From positions 3,268,001 through 3,332,000 of the forward strand of contig NZ_CP090960.1 of assembly GCF_021611515.1 (NCBI RefSeq): DNA of 64,000 nt, in the 5' to 3' direction. The notes beneath the pieces are model-generated. The model was not told where the DNA came from. It searched no databases and saw only the letters and a list, made by a program, of their open reading frames with translations. Source of the stretch: Mariluticola halotolerans (lineage in GTDB: Bacteria; Pseudomonadota; Alphaproteobacteria; Rhizobiales; Devosiaceae). Numbering within the stretch: position 1 is the first letter of the stretch; each line of letters opens with the position of its first letter. Of this stretch, positions 47,033 to 55,312 are shown in pieces. The position numbers were made by a program, and so were the translations under genes.

Positions 47033-47149
47033 TTTACATAATTTACAAATTACTCGGCGCTGATTTGCGGAACTTTACAGCTTAACATGCGCTCATGCTG
47101 CTTTATCTTGCATGTTTCGGCCTTTTGTCAAATATTTACATTGTTCACA
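47033..47149. promoter_or_regulatory. Direct TTTACA repeats in the regulator/aceA divergent promoter
   Basis: TTTACA at 47033, 47042, 47074 and 47135, with a variant TTCACA at 47144. The first two are 9 bases apart, as are the last pair. These are good candidates for binding sites of the ScfR-type regulator in the 158-base divergent region. Confidence 0.45.
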
Positions 47150-47175
47150 GCAACAAGATCCCTGAGGAGGATAAA

Positions 47176-47409
47176 ATGCATAGCCCGGCCCAGAACCAGA
47201 CCCCGGATGCCCGTCTTGAAGATGACTACATCACCATTGTCGCCCCAACGCTGGGTGAGGTGATGCAGCAGTTCCGGGACAGTGGCCTGGCCGCCAAAGG
47301 CTATGCGATTGCAGGCCGCGTTGCCCGGCACCGGTTTGATGTTGCGGGTGTCGACCCGTTTGGCGGTGCGCCGATGAGTGCCGCGACCTTTATCCGCAAC
47401 GGGCGCTAG
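47176..47409 (+). CDS. Small conserved-looking protein before aceA
   Basis: 77 aa, unknown function: acidic start, then [39 protein letters not shown] and a C-terminal AATFIRNGR. No signal or membrane segment. Strong SD (GAGGAGGATAAA). It lies between the divergent promoter and aceA, 128 bases upstream, and is probably co-transcribed; its location suggests a link to acetate or glyoxylate metabolism, which is inference. Confidence 0.7.
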   Translation: MHSPAQNQTPDARLEDDYITIVAPTLGEVMQQFRDSGLAAKGYAIAGRVARHRFDVAGVDPFGGAPMSAATFIRNGR

Positions 47410-47537
47410 ACGCCCTTTGGTCCGGGGCGGGGATAGCCCGCCCGGACTTTCAGAAAAATCCTGATCACCTGATTCCCGTGCGGCAAGCGGCCGCGCGCCG
47501 GATTGCCTTTGTCCAATTTCAATCGAGGAGAATTTAC

Positions 47538-48839
47538 ATGTTGGACCCCGAAAACAAGCCGCAGCCTGACCAGTCTTTCGCCGCCCCCGAATGGGCGCCG
47601 GACCGCTGGGCACAAGTGGCGCGCACCTATACCCCGGATGATGTGAAGCGGCTGGCCGGTTCGCTGCCAATTCAGCATACGCTGGCCGCACATGGCGCAA
47701 AGCGCTTGTGGGAATTGCTGCACAAGGAAGACTTTGTGCCAACCCTTGGCACATTTACCGGCAATCAGGCGGTGCAGCAGGTGAAGGCCGGGCTGAAGGC
47801 GATCTATTTGTCTGGCTGGCAGGTGGCGGCGGATGCCAATACCTCGGGCAATATGTATCCCGACCAGTCGCTTTATCCGGTGGATTCGGTGCCGTCTGTC
47901 GTCAAGCGCATCAACAAGGCGCTGCAGCGGGCTGACCAGATCCAGACCATGGAAAAGCTTGAGGGCAAGGAGACGACCGATCTCGATTTCTTCGTGCCGA
48001 TTATTGCCGATGCGGAAGCCGGGTTTGGCGGCGCGCTGAACGTGTTCGAATTGATGAAGGCGATGATCGAGGCGGGGGCTGCCGCTGTGCATTTCGAGGA
48101 CCAGCTGGCCTCGGAGAAAAAATGCGGCCATCTTGGCGGCAAGGTGCTGGTGCCGACACGCACCTTTGTCAAAACCCTCAATTCCGCCCGTCTGGCAGCA
48201 GATGTGATGGGTGTGCCTACCCTCATTATGGCGCGCACCGATGCGGAAGCGGCACGGCTGATCACCTCGGATGTGGATGAATATGATGCGCCGTTCATCA
48301 CTGGTGAGCGCACCGAGGAAGGGTTTTACGAGCTTAAAGGCGGGTTTGAATGCGCCATTGCGCGTGGTCTGGCCTATGCGCCCTATGCCGATCTGATCTG
48401 GTGTGAAACCTCAACGCCAAGTCTTGAGGATGCCAAGCGCTTTGCCGAGGCCATCCGGGCGGAATATCCCGACCAGATGCTGGCCTATAATTGCTCGCCC
48501 TCGTTCAACTGGGCCAAGCATATGGGTGAGGAAGACATGGCCAAATTCCAGCGCGAGCTGGGGGCCATGGGCTATAAGTATCAGTTCATCACGCTGGCCG
48601 GGTTCCACAACCTGTCGCTGACCACGTTCAATCTGGCCCGCAATTATGGCCGCGACGGCATGAAGGCCTATAGCCAGCTGCAGCAGGCTGAATTTGCCGC
48701 CGAAAAGGACGGGTTCTCCGCCACACGGCACCAGCGCGAAGTGGGCACGTCCTATTTCGATGCTGTGTCGATGGCGGTCAGCCAGGGACAGTCCTCAACA
48801 ACGGCCATGGCGCAATCGACGGAAACCGCCCAGTTCTAG
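47538..48839 (+). CDS. aceA: Isocitrate lyase
   Basis: 433 aa. Splits isocitrate to succinate and glyoxylate. Catalytic motif [11 protein letters not shown] with the active Cys, plus [30 protein letters not shown] and [18 protein letters not shown] precedes ATG 47538; the frame is open for 20 codons upstream without an SD. Glyoxylate-shunt partner glcB is downstream. Confidence 0.97.
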   Translation: MLDPENKPQPDQSFAAPEWAPDRWAQVARTYTPDDVKRLAGSLPIQHTLAAHGAKRLWELLHKEDFVPTLGTFTGNQAVQQVKAGLKAIYLSGWQVAADANTSGNMYPDQSLYPVDSVPSVVKRINKALQRADQIQTMEKLEGKETTDLDFFVPIIADAEAGFGGALNVFELMKAMIEAGAAAVHFEDQLASEKKCGHLGGKVLVPTRTFVKTLNSARLAADVMGVPTLIMARTDAEAARLITSDVDEYDAPFITGERTEEGFYELKGGFECAIARGLAYAPYADLIWCETSTPSLEDAKRFAEAIRAEYPDQMLAYNCSPSFNWAKHMGEEDMAKFQRELGAMGYKYQFITLAGFHNLSLTTFNLARNYGRDGMKAYSQLQQAEFAAEKDGFSATRHQREVGTSYFDAVSMAVSQGQSSTTAMAQSTETAQF

Positions 48840-48865
48840 CCGGTTCCCACCCCATGCATGCGCGC

Positions 48866-48896
48866 TTGCTGGCCCGGTCATTGACCGGGCCAGCAA
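48866..48896. terminator. Perfect 15-bp inverted repeat after aceA
   Basis: TTGCTGGCCCGGTCA, one central T, TGACCGGGCCAGCAA. No T-run follows, so it may be a processing or REP-like stem rather than a classic terminator. It lies in the 181-base gap between aceA and glcB. Confidence 0.5.
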
Positions 48897-49020
48897 TGCG
48901 TTGCTGTGGGCGCGCGCTTTGCTGAATGAAACTTGCACTTGGCGCGCGTGGCGGCACTCGCTAACTTAAGTTACAAACAAGAACGGCCGGGGGGACTGCT
49001 GGCCTTATCGAGGTGAATAC

Positions 49021-51174
49021 ATGTCAGCTTACGTGATGCGCGCCGGCCTTCAGGTCGATGAACAACTTGCCAAATTCATTGAAAGCGAGGCGCTTCCGGG
49101 CACAGATGTGGGTGCGGAGCCGTTCTGGTCGGGCCTTGCCCGGCTGGTGGATGAGGCGATGCCGCGCAACAGGGCCCTGCTGGAAAAGCGCGATGCCCTG
49201 CAAACGAAAATTGATGATTGGCACGCGGCCAACGGCCCGGTGGCCAGTGATCCGGCAGGCTATGAAGCGTTCTTGCGCGAAATCGGCTATCTGGTGGATG
49301 AACCGGGCGATTTTGAAATCGAGACGACCGGGCTGGACCCTGAGATCGCGAGCATTTGCGGGCCGCAGCTGGTGGTGCCTGTTTCCAATGCGCGCTATGC
49401 GCTGAATGCGGCCAATGCGCGCTGGGGCAGCCTTTATGATGCGCTTTATGGCACCGATGCCATTGCCCAGAGCGGTGATCTGGCGCCGGGCAAGCAATAT
49501 AACCCGACGCGCGGGGCGGCGGTTTTTCTTAAAGTGGCCGAGTTTCTGGATGGGGCTTTTCCGCTGAACGGCATCAGCCATGCCCGGGCGCTGGCCTATG
49601 CGATTGAGGACAACCGGCTGATTGCCGAGACCAGCGAAGGTGCGATCGGGCTGGCAGATCCGGCGCAACTGGTGGGGTGCCGCGACGAGCATGGCTGCAA
49701 GGAAATCGTGTTGCGCCATAATGGCTTGCATATCGAAATGGTGGTGGACCGGTCACATCCGATCGGCTCAACCCATCCCGCGGGGCTGGCCGATGTCATT
49801 CTGGAAAGCGCGCTGACGACCATTCAGGATTGCGAAGATTCGGTGGCGGCCGTCGATGCGGCAGACAAGATCGATGTCTATCGCAACTGGCTCGGGCTGA
49901 TGGATGGCACGCTGGAAGACACGTTTGAGAAGGGCGGCATGCGGGTGCATCGCACGCTCAACAAGGATCGTGTCTATGTGGGGCCCGATGGCAAGCCGCT
50001 CAGTCTCAAGGGGCGTTCGCTGTTGCTGGTGCGCAATGTGGGACATTTGATGACCACGGACGCGGTGCTGGATGCGGATGGCAAGCCGATAGGCGAGGGC
50101 ATTCTGGATGCAGCGGTGACCAGCCTTTGCGCCCTGCATGACCGGCTGACGCGGCTCAATTCGCGCACCGGCTCGATCTATATCGTAAAGCCCAAAATGC
50201 ACGGCCCGGAAGAAGTGGCCTTTGCTTGCGATATTTTCGGGACTGTGGAGACGTTTCTGGGGCTGAAGAAGAACAGCATCAAGATCGGCATTATGGACGA
50301 GGAGCGGCGCACGTCCGCCAATCTGAAGGCCTGTGTGCATGCGGCGCGGGAGCGGGTGTTTTTCATCAATACCGGGTTCCTCGACCGGACGGGTGATGAA
50401 ATCCACACCTCGATGGCGGCCGGACCTGTGTTGCGCAAGGACCAGATCAAGGCCGAAAAATGGATCCAGGCCTATGAGGACCGCAATGTGATGATCGGGC
50501 TGGCCTGCGGCATGTCGGGCAAGGCGCAGATCGGCAAGGGCATGTGGGCGACGCCGGACAATATGGCGGATATGCTGAAAACCAAGATCGGGCATCCCAA
50601 TGCGGGGGCCAATTGCGCCTGGGTGCCGTCACCCACAGCGGCCGTGCTGCATGCTACTCATTATCATCAGGTCGATGTGTTTGCGGCGCAAAAGCGCCGC
50701 CACAACGAAGCGACGCCGGGGCTGGGTGAATTGTTCTCTATGCCGGTGCTTGATCCTTCCAGCCTGTCGAACAGTGAAAAACGGCGCGAGCTGGAAAATA
50801 ATGCCCAGGGCATTCTGGGTTATGTGGTGCGCTGGGTCGATCAGGGGGTTGGCTGTTCGAAAGTGCCTGACATCAATAATGTGGGCCTGATGGAAGACCG
50901 CGCAACCTTGCGCATTTCCTCCCAGCATATCGCCAACTGGCTCAAGCATGGCGTTGTGACCGAGGAGATGGTGCACGATTGTTTCGAGCGCATGGCCGTG
51001 GTTGTCGACGGGCAGAACCAGGGCGATCCACTCTATCAGCCGATGGCCGGAAACTTCGATAATTCAATCGCTTACAAAGCCGCACTTGAACTTGTGCTGC
51101 AGGGCACGGTGCAACCTTCCGGCTATACCGAACCAGTGCTGCACGCGATGCGGGCGCGGGTGAAGACGGGGTAG
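49021..51174 (+). CDS. glcB: Malate synthase G
   Basis: 717 aa (E. coli 723). Joins glyoxylate and acetyl-CoA to malate. Visible: NNGLHIEMVVDRSHPIG-type region (RHNGLHIEMVVDR), TIQDCEDSVAAVDAADK, RTGSIYIVKPKMHGPEEVAF, GIMDEERRTSANLKAC, and the CoA-site cysteine/Asp region near MEDRATLRISSQHIANWL. It consumes glyoxylate from both isocitrate lyase and the ureide pathway. GAGGTG SD. Confidence 0.97.
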   Translation: MSAYVMRAGLQVDEQLAKFIESEALPGTDVGAEPFWSGLARLVDEAMPRNRALLEKRDALQTKIDDWHAANGPVASDPAGYEAFLREIGYLVDEPGDFEIETTGLDPEIASICGPQLVVPVSNARYALNAANARWGSLYDALYGTDAIAQSGDLAPGKQYNPTRGAAVFLKVAEFLDGAFPLNGISHARALAYAIEDNRLIAETSEGAIGLADPAQLVGCRDEHGCKEIVLRHNGLHIEMVVDRSHPIGSTHPAGLADVILESALTTIQDCEDSVAAVDAADKIDVYRNWLGLMDGTLEDTFEKGGMRVHRTLNKDRVYVGPDGKPLSLKGRSLLLVRNVGHLMTTDAVLDADGKPIGEGILDAAVTSLCALHDRLTRLNSRTGSIYIVKPKMHGPEEVAFACDIFGTVETFLGLKKNSIKIGIMDEERRTSANLKACVHAARERVFFINTGFLDRTGDEIHTSMAAGPVLRKDQIKAEKWIQAYEDRNVMIGLACGMSGKAQIGKGMWATPDNMADMLKTKIGHPNAGANCAWVPSPTAAVLHATHYHQVDVFAAQKRRHNEATPGLGELFSMPVLDPSSLSNSEKRRELENNAQGILGYVVRWVDQGVGCSKVPDINNVGLMEDRATLRISSQHIANWLKHGVVTEEMVHDCFERMAVVVDGQNQGDPLYQPMAGNFDNSIAYKAALELVLQGTVQPSGYTEPVLHAMRARVKTG

Positions 51175-51198
51175 GGCAACACGCCCCGCCATTCTCAT

Positions 51199-51624
51199 CG
51201 TCATCCCCGCGCCGGCGGGGATCCAGCAGCGGGCAGTCCTGCCCGCAGGACTTGTCTTTTGCACCTCGTCATCCCCGCGCCGGCGGGGATCCAGCAGCGG
51301 GCAGTCCTGCCCGCAGGACTTGTCTTTTGCACCGCTGACGCGGTGCGCTGGATTCCCGTTTGCACGGGAATGACATGGTGGGTGTGGCAAGCACTGCACC
51401 CTCACCCCCCAGATCGTCACCCTCGGGCTTGACCCGAGGGCCCATACGATACCGGCCACACCGCATGGATGCCCGGATCAAGTCCGGGCAAAAAGGGGTG
51501 AAGGGCCAGATCTCGCCCAAACCCTCACCCTTCGACAGGCTCAGGATGAGGTAAGGGACAAACCCAAACGCAAATCCCTCGTCGTCATTGCGAGCGGCGA
51601 AGCCGCGCGGCAATCCAGAGCGGC
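51199..51624. repeat. Intergenic repeat cluster with a 68-bp tandem duplication
   Basis: Type A, 51199-51374, in which the first 68 bases (from CGTCATCCCCGCGCCGGCGG) are repeated directly at 51267 almost without change. Type B, 51421-51490 (CCTCGGGCTTGACCCGAGGG ... GGATCAAGTCC). Type D, 51531-51550 (TTCGACAGGCTCAGGATGAG). Type C half copy, 51583-51624. Non-coding. Confidence 0.88.
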
Positions 51625-51694
51625 ATGCACATAACCCAGCGACCTTCTTCTCCAAAAACTTATCGACGCCCCTCAAACCCCGTTTATCCTCATC

Positions 51695-51920
51695 CCACCT
51701 TTTCACATCACCGGCGCCGGCGCGACGAACGTCCGGGGTGAAGGGGACCGGGTTCCTTGGGGGTCGCCTCAGGGAAGGCCAAAACTGTGCCGCGACCAGC
51801 CTGCCCCCGTTGGCAGGTGTACTTCCGAAAGGAAGCGGGGATGGGCCCCAGCGCTTTAAGAGCACAGGCCACGCCAAAAATCCCGGTTGCATGAGACGGT
51901 GTATGTCTCATTTGTTTTAA
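51695..51920 (+). ncRNA. Structured RNA candidate ending in an intrinsic terminator
   Basis: About 225 nt with nested pairing on the plus strand: ACCGGG (51747) with CCCGGT (51882); CTGTGC (51785) with GCACAG (51862); CCTGCC (51800) with GGCAGG (51812); and a GNRA hairpin CTTCC-GAAA-GGAAG (51822-51835). It ends with ATGAGAC-GGTGTAT-GTCTCAT and TTTGTTTT (51891-51918). No believable protein is encoded on either strand. The sequence looks familiar as a recurring alphaproteobacterial element, but I cannot name the family; SRP, RNase P and tmRNA hallmarks are absent. Boundaries are approximate. Confidence 0.5.
51891..51918 (+). terminator. Intrinsic terminator of the structured RNA
   Basis: 7-bp stem ATGAGAC/GTCTCAT with loop GGTGTAT and the T-rich tail TTTGTTTT. 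The 5' arm also belongs to a longer inverted repeat, GCATGAGACGGTG (51889-51901) with CACCGTCTCATGC (51938-51950). Confidence 0.7.
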
Positions 51921-52047
51921 TACTCAGACGGGCCATGCACCGTCTCATGCCGCCTGATTATGGACACCGTGGGCCTTTGGGCCGGACGGGGGCTTTGGGG
52001 TGGGTGGAATTTGAGGGGTGCCCCAAAAAATCTCTCACCACCCCCAT

Positions 52048-52387
52048 CGTCATCCCCGCGCAGGCGGGGATCCAGTGCACCGCGTCGGCGGTGCGAGGGA
52101 TGCATTTGTCGCGGGCAGGACTGCCCGCTGCTGGATTCCCGCCTGCGCGGGAATGACGTGGTGGATTGGACGAAGGAACAAGGACAACAAATGGCATCTC
52201 CCCCTTCCTTCTCCCTCGGGCTTGACCCGAGGGTCCATGCGATGCTGGCCACACCGCATGGATGCCCGGATCAAGTCCGGGCAAAAAGGGGGGAAGGGCC
52301 AGATCTCGCCCTCATCCTGAGCTTGTCGAAGGGCGAGGGCTTTGGGCACCGCACCTGCCGCCCATCCTTCGACAAGCTCAGGATGAG
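52048..52387. repeat. Intergenic repeats (types A, B and D pair)
   Basis: Type A in the opposite internal order, 52048-52158; type B, 52214-52283; and two type D copies facing each other, CTCATCCTGAGCTTGTCGAA at 52311 and its inverse ending at 52387, able to form a 22-bp stem. A degraded type C arm follows near 52440-52475. The whole 51175-52596 interval has no gene apart from the RNA candidate. Confidence 0.85.
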
Positions 52388-52519
52388 GTAGGGGGTTGAG
52401 GATGAGAATGAGAACAATGGCAAACCCAAACCCCTCAGCCGGCGTTGCGCGCCGCAATGTCGTGGCAATCCAGAGGCGGGGTGTCGAGAATTCCTGATTT
52501 GTCACTCTTGAGTCCGCCT

Positions 52520-52545
52520 TATATATCTATTAATCTGGATATGTG
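52520..52545. promoter_or_regulatory. AT-rich inverted repeat upstream of arsH
   Basis: ATATC ... GATAT separated by 10 bases (within TTATATATCTATTAATCTGG and following ATATG). Spacing and AT content resemble ArsR operators upstream of arsenic genes, but no arsR gene is adjacent. Confidence 0.35.
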
Positions 52546-52596
52546 GAATAAATTGGCTAAGCAAAGCGGTGCCACCCGCCTGCGTGTTTTGACTGA

Positions 52597-53334
52597 ATGA
52601 ATGGATATTGTGTGACTGAGCATTTTGCCGACCTGCCCAATCTTGACGCCGAACAGGTGGAGATCCCCGATCCTTTGGCGCTCATGCCGGCGCAACCGGC
52701 GCACAAGCCGCGGATATTGCTGCTCTATGGGTCGCGGCGGGAACGCTCCTATAGCCGGTTGCTGACGTTTGAGGCGCAGCGGTTGCTCGAAGCCTTCGGG
52801 GCGGAGACGCGGATCTATCATCCCGAGGGGCTGCCACTGCCCGATGATGGCACGGCGGATCATCCCAAAGTGGTGGAGTTGCGCGAGGCCATGTTGTGGT
52901 CTGAAGGGCAGGTGTGGACCAGTCCGGAGCGGCACGGGGCGATGAGCGCGACATTAAAGGCCCAGATTGACTGGATTCCGCTGCCGGGCGGGGCCATTCG
53001 CCCCACACAGGGGCGCACGCTGGCGCTGATGCAGGTTTCGGGCGGCTCGCAATCCTTCAACGCCGTCAACCAGATGCGGATTTTGGGGCGCTGGATGCGC
53101 ATGATCACCATTCCCAACCAGTCCTCGGTTGCCAAGGCATGGCAGGAGTTCGATGACGAGGGGCGGATGAAGCCGTCATCATTTTATGACCGGGTGGTCG
53201 ACGTGATGGAGGAACTGGTGAAGTTCACCTTGCTGACCCGTGCGGCGTCGCCTTATCTCACCCGTCGTTACAGCGAGCGGAAATCAGAAGCCGCAAAGCG
53301 GGAAGCGGAACTGAGCAAAAACGCTTTGGCCTAA
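52597..53334 (+). CDS. arsH: ArsH-type NADPH-dependent FMN reductase
   Basis: 245 aa flavoprotein of the arsenical-resistance ArsH family. HFADLPNLD near the N-terminus, FMN-binding [54 protein letters not shown] and the C-terminal [12 protein letters not shown]. Can oxidise trivalent organoarsenicals or reduce quinones and dyes. No arsR, arsB or arsC gene is nearby. Start uncertain: ATG 52597 or GTG 52612 (MTEHFADL), neither with a clear SD. Its stop overlaps the convergent ade stop. Confidence 0.92.
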   Translation: MNGYCVTEHFADLPNLDAEQVEIPDPLALMPAQPAHKPRILLLYGSRRERSYSRLLTFEAQRLLEAFGAETRIYHPEGLPLPDDGTADHPKVVELREAMLWSEGQVWTSPERHGAMSATLKAQIDWIPLPGGAIRPTQGRTLALMQVSGGSQSFNAVNQMRILGRWMRMITIPNQSSVAKAWQEFDDEGRMKPSSFYDRVVDVMEELVKFTLLTRAASPYLTRRYSERKSEAAKREAELSKNALA

Positions 53335-55037
53335 ACAAAATCGAATTTGTCGACGTCGAACAGGCCGCGATCTGTCATTTTGAGATGCGGGATGACCGGC
53401 AGCGCCAGAAAGGCGACCTGCAAAAAGGGTTCGGGCAGGGTACAGCCCAAGGCCTTGGCGGCATCGCGCAGGTGTTCGAGATCATGCGAGACGGTTTCAA
53501 ACGGCTCAAGGCTCATCAACCCGGCAATGGGCAGGGCGAGTTCCGCGGTGACCCGGCCCTTGTCGGCAACGGCGAAACCGCCGCCCGTATCGATCAGGCG
53601 ATTGACCGCTGCGGCCATGTCCGCGTCATTGGCACCGACCACGGTGATATTGTGGCTGTCATGGCCGACCGAGGAGGCGATGGCACCGCGTTTGAGGCCA
53701 AAACCTTTCACAAAACTGCGCCCGATATTGCCGTTCTTGCCGTGGCGCTCGATCACGGCGACCTTGATGACGTCATTGGCGGTGTCGGGGGCGAGGCCCT
53801 GATCGGTGACTTCGAGGGTGGCGTTTTCGCGGAAGGTCAGGATCAGGCCGGGCTTGACGCCGATGACCGGGGTTTCGTTCTGGCCCGGTTTCGGTTCGGT
53901 GATGAAGACTTCGGGTTTGACCGGCTTGGCCTTCATCGAGGTGAGGCCCACAGGCGCGATATTTTTGCGGGTGTCAAACAGTTCCGGGGCGACCAGACGC
54001 CCGGCGGCGATAACGTCGGAGACGGCGCAGGTTTCAAGATTGTCGAGCAGGACGATATCGGCGCGCCAGCCGGCACCAATCAGGCCGCGATCTTTCAGCC
54101 CAAAAATGCGCGCGGCGGAGTGGGAGGCGGCGCGATAGACGTGGTGCAGGGGGCAACCCCTGGCGATCAGGCGGCGGACCAGCGCATCAAGATGGCCTTC
54201 CTCGGCAATGTCGAGCGGGTTGCGGTCGTCGGTGCAAAGGGCAACGAAGCTTGAGGTGTTGGCATCAAGGATTTCGGCGAGGGCATCGAGATCCTTGGAG
54301 ACCGAGCCTTCGCGAATGAGAATGGCCATGCCCTTCAGGAGTTTCTCCCGCGCCTCTTTGGCGCTGGTCGCCTCATGGTCGGTGCGGATGCCGGCTGAGA
54401 GATAACCGTTGAGATCCATCCCCGAGAGCAGGGGCGCGTGGCCATCAATATGGCCATCCTGAAAGGCGAGAAGCTTTGCCATAATGCCCGGATCGGCATT
54501 GAGCACGCCGGGGAAATTCATCATTTCGGCGAGGCCGACAACCTTGGGGTGGTCGCGAAAGGGCAGCAGATCCTCGATTTCGAGGGCCGCACCGGAGGTT
54601 TCGAACGGGGTGGCGGGGACGCAGGAGGAGAGGTTGATCCGGATATCCATGATGGCCTGTTCGGCGCTATCAAGGAAATAACGAATGCCTTCGGCACCCA
54701 GCACATTGGCGATTTCATGGGGATCGCAGAGCACGGTGGTGACGCCATGGGGCAAAACGCACCGGTCGAATTCGAGCGGGGTCACCAGTGAGGATTCGAT
54801 GTGCAAATGGGTGTCGATAAAGCCGGGCACGGCGAAACGGCGGGTGCCATCGATTTCGGTCAGACCCTCATAGGTGTGCTGGGCGCCAACAATGCGGTCA
54901 TTCACAATGGCGATATCGGTCAGGTTGAGCGCACCGGTGATCACATCGAGCACCTGCACATTCTTGATAACCAGATCGGCCTTTTCGGCCCCCTTGCCAG
55001 CGTTGATCATGCGGGTGAGGGACTGGGTCGTGATCAT
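53331..55037 (-). CDS. ade: Adenine deaminase
   Basis: 568 aa metal-dependent amidohydrolase. Adenine to hypoxanthine plus ammonia, feeding xanthine dehydrogenase. Motifs: [67 protein letters not shown] and C-terminal [20 protein letters not shown] lies 8 bases before the ATG. Confidence 0.95.
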   Translation of the reverse strand: MITTQSLTRMINAGKGAEKADLVIKNVQVLDVITGALNLTDIAIVNDRIVGAQHTYEGLTEIDGTRRFAVPGFIDTHLHIESSLVTPLEFDRCVLPHGVTTVLCDPHEIANVLGAEGIRYFLDSAEQAIMDIRINLSSCVPATPFETSGAALEIEDLLPFRDHPKVVGLAEMMNFPGVLNADPGIMAKLLAFQDGHIDGHAPLLSGMDLNGYLSAGIRTDHEATSAKEAREKLLKGMAILIREGSVSKDLDALAEILDANTSSFVALCTDDRNPLDIAEEGHLDALVRRLIARGCPLHHVYRAASHSAARIFGLKDRGLIGAGWRADIVLLDNLETCAVSDVIAAGRLVAPELFDTRKNIAPVGLTSMKAKPVKPEVFITEPKPGQNETPVIGVKPGLILTFRENATLEVTDQGLAPDTANDVIKVAVIERHGKNGNIGRSFVKGFGLKRGAIASSVGHDSHNITVVGANDADMAAAVNRLIDTGGGFAVADKGRVTAELALPIAGLMSLEPFETVSHDLEHLRDAAKALGCTLPEPFLQVAFLALPVIPHLKMTDRGLFDVDKFDFV

Positions 55038-55165
55038 GCGGCGGCTCCGAACAGAAGGTTAAGTCAGCTGGCGCTGTTTCAACGCCGACGTCAAGCCCAG
55101 GGCTATGGAACTCTTGAGGGATCTGACCGTTGTAGAGGGAGGCAGATTAATAACCGGAGGCGACG

Positions 55166-55312
55166 ATGAGAACCTATGATCCGCATAAATCCAAGGTCGA
55201 TGTCCGGCAGTCCGATACGCGAAAAATGAATCTTCGGGTCCTGATATGGTCAGCGGTCGGGGCGGCGGTATTATTGTTGACCATCGCCTGGCTTTTTGTG
55301 TTCTTGAGCTAG
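55166..55312 (+). CDS. Small single-pass membrane protein
   Basis: 48 aa: MRTYDPHKSKVDVRQSDTRK then a membrane helix (LIWSAVGAAVLLLTIAWLF) with a very short tail. Strong SD (CCGGAGG, 6 bases before ATG). Its stop overlaps the convergent stop of the GGDEF/EAL gene by 4 bases. Function unknown. Confidence 0.65.
   Translation: MRTYDPHKSKVDVRQSDTRKMNLRVLIWSAVGAAVLLLTIAWLFVFLS

Noticed and set aside
51588-51920. Frames on both strands over the 51.7 kb block
   Set aside because: Both read through a terminator and strong long-range pairings, and neither has an SD; RNA structure explains the block better.
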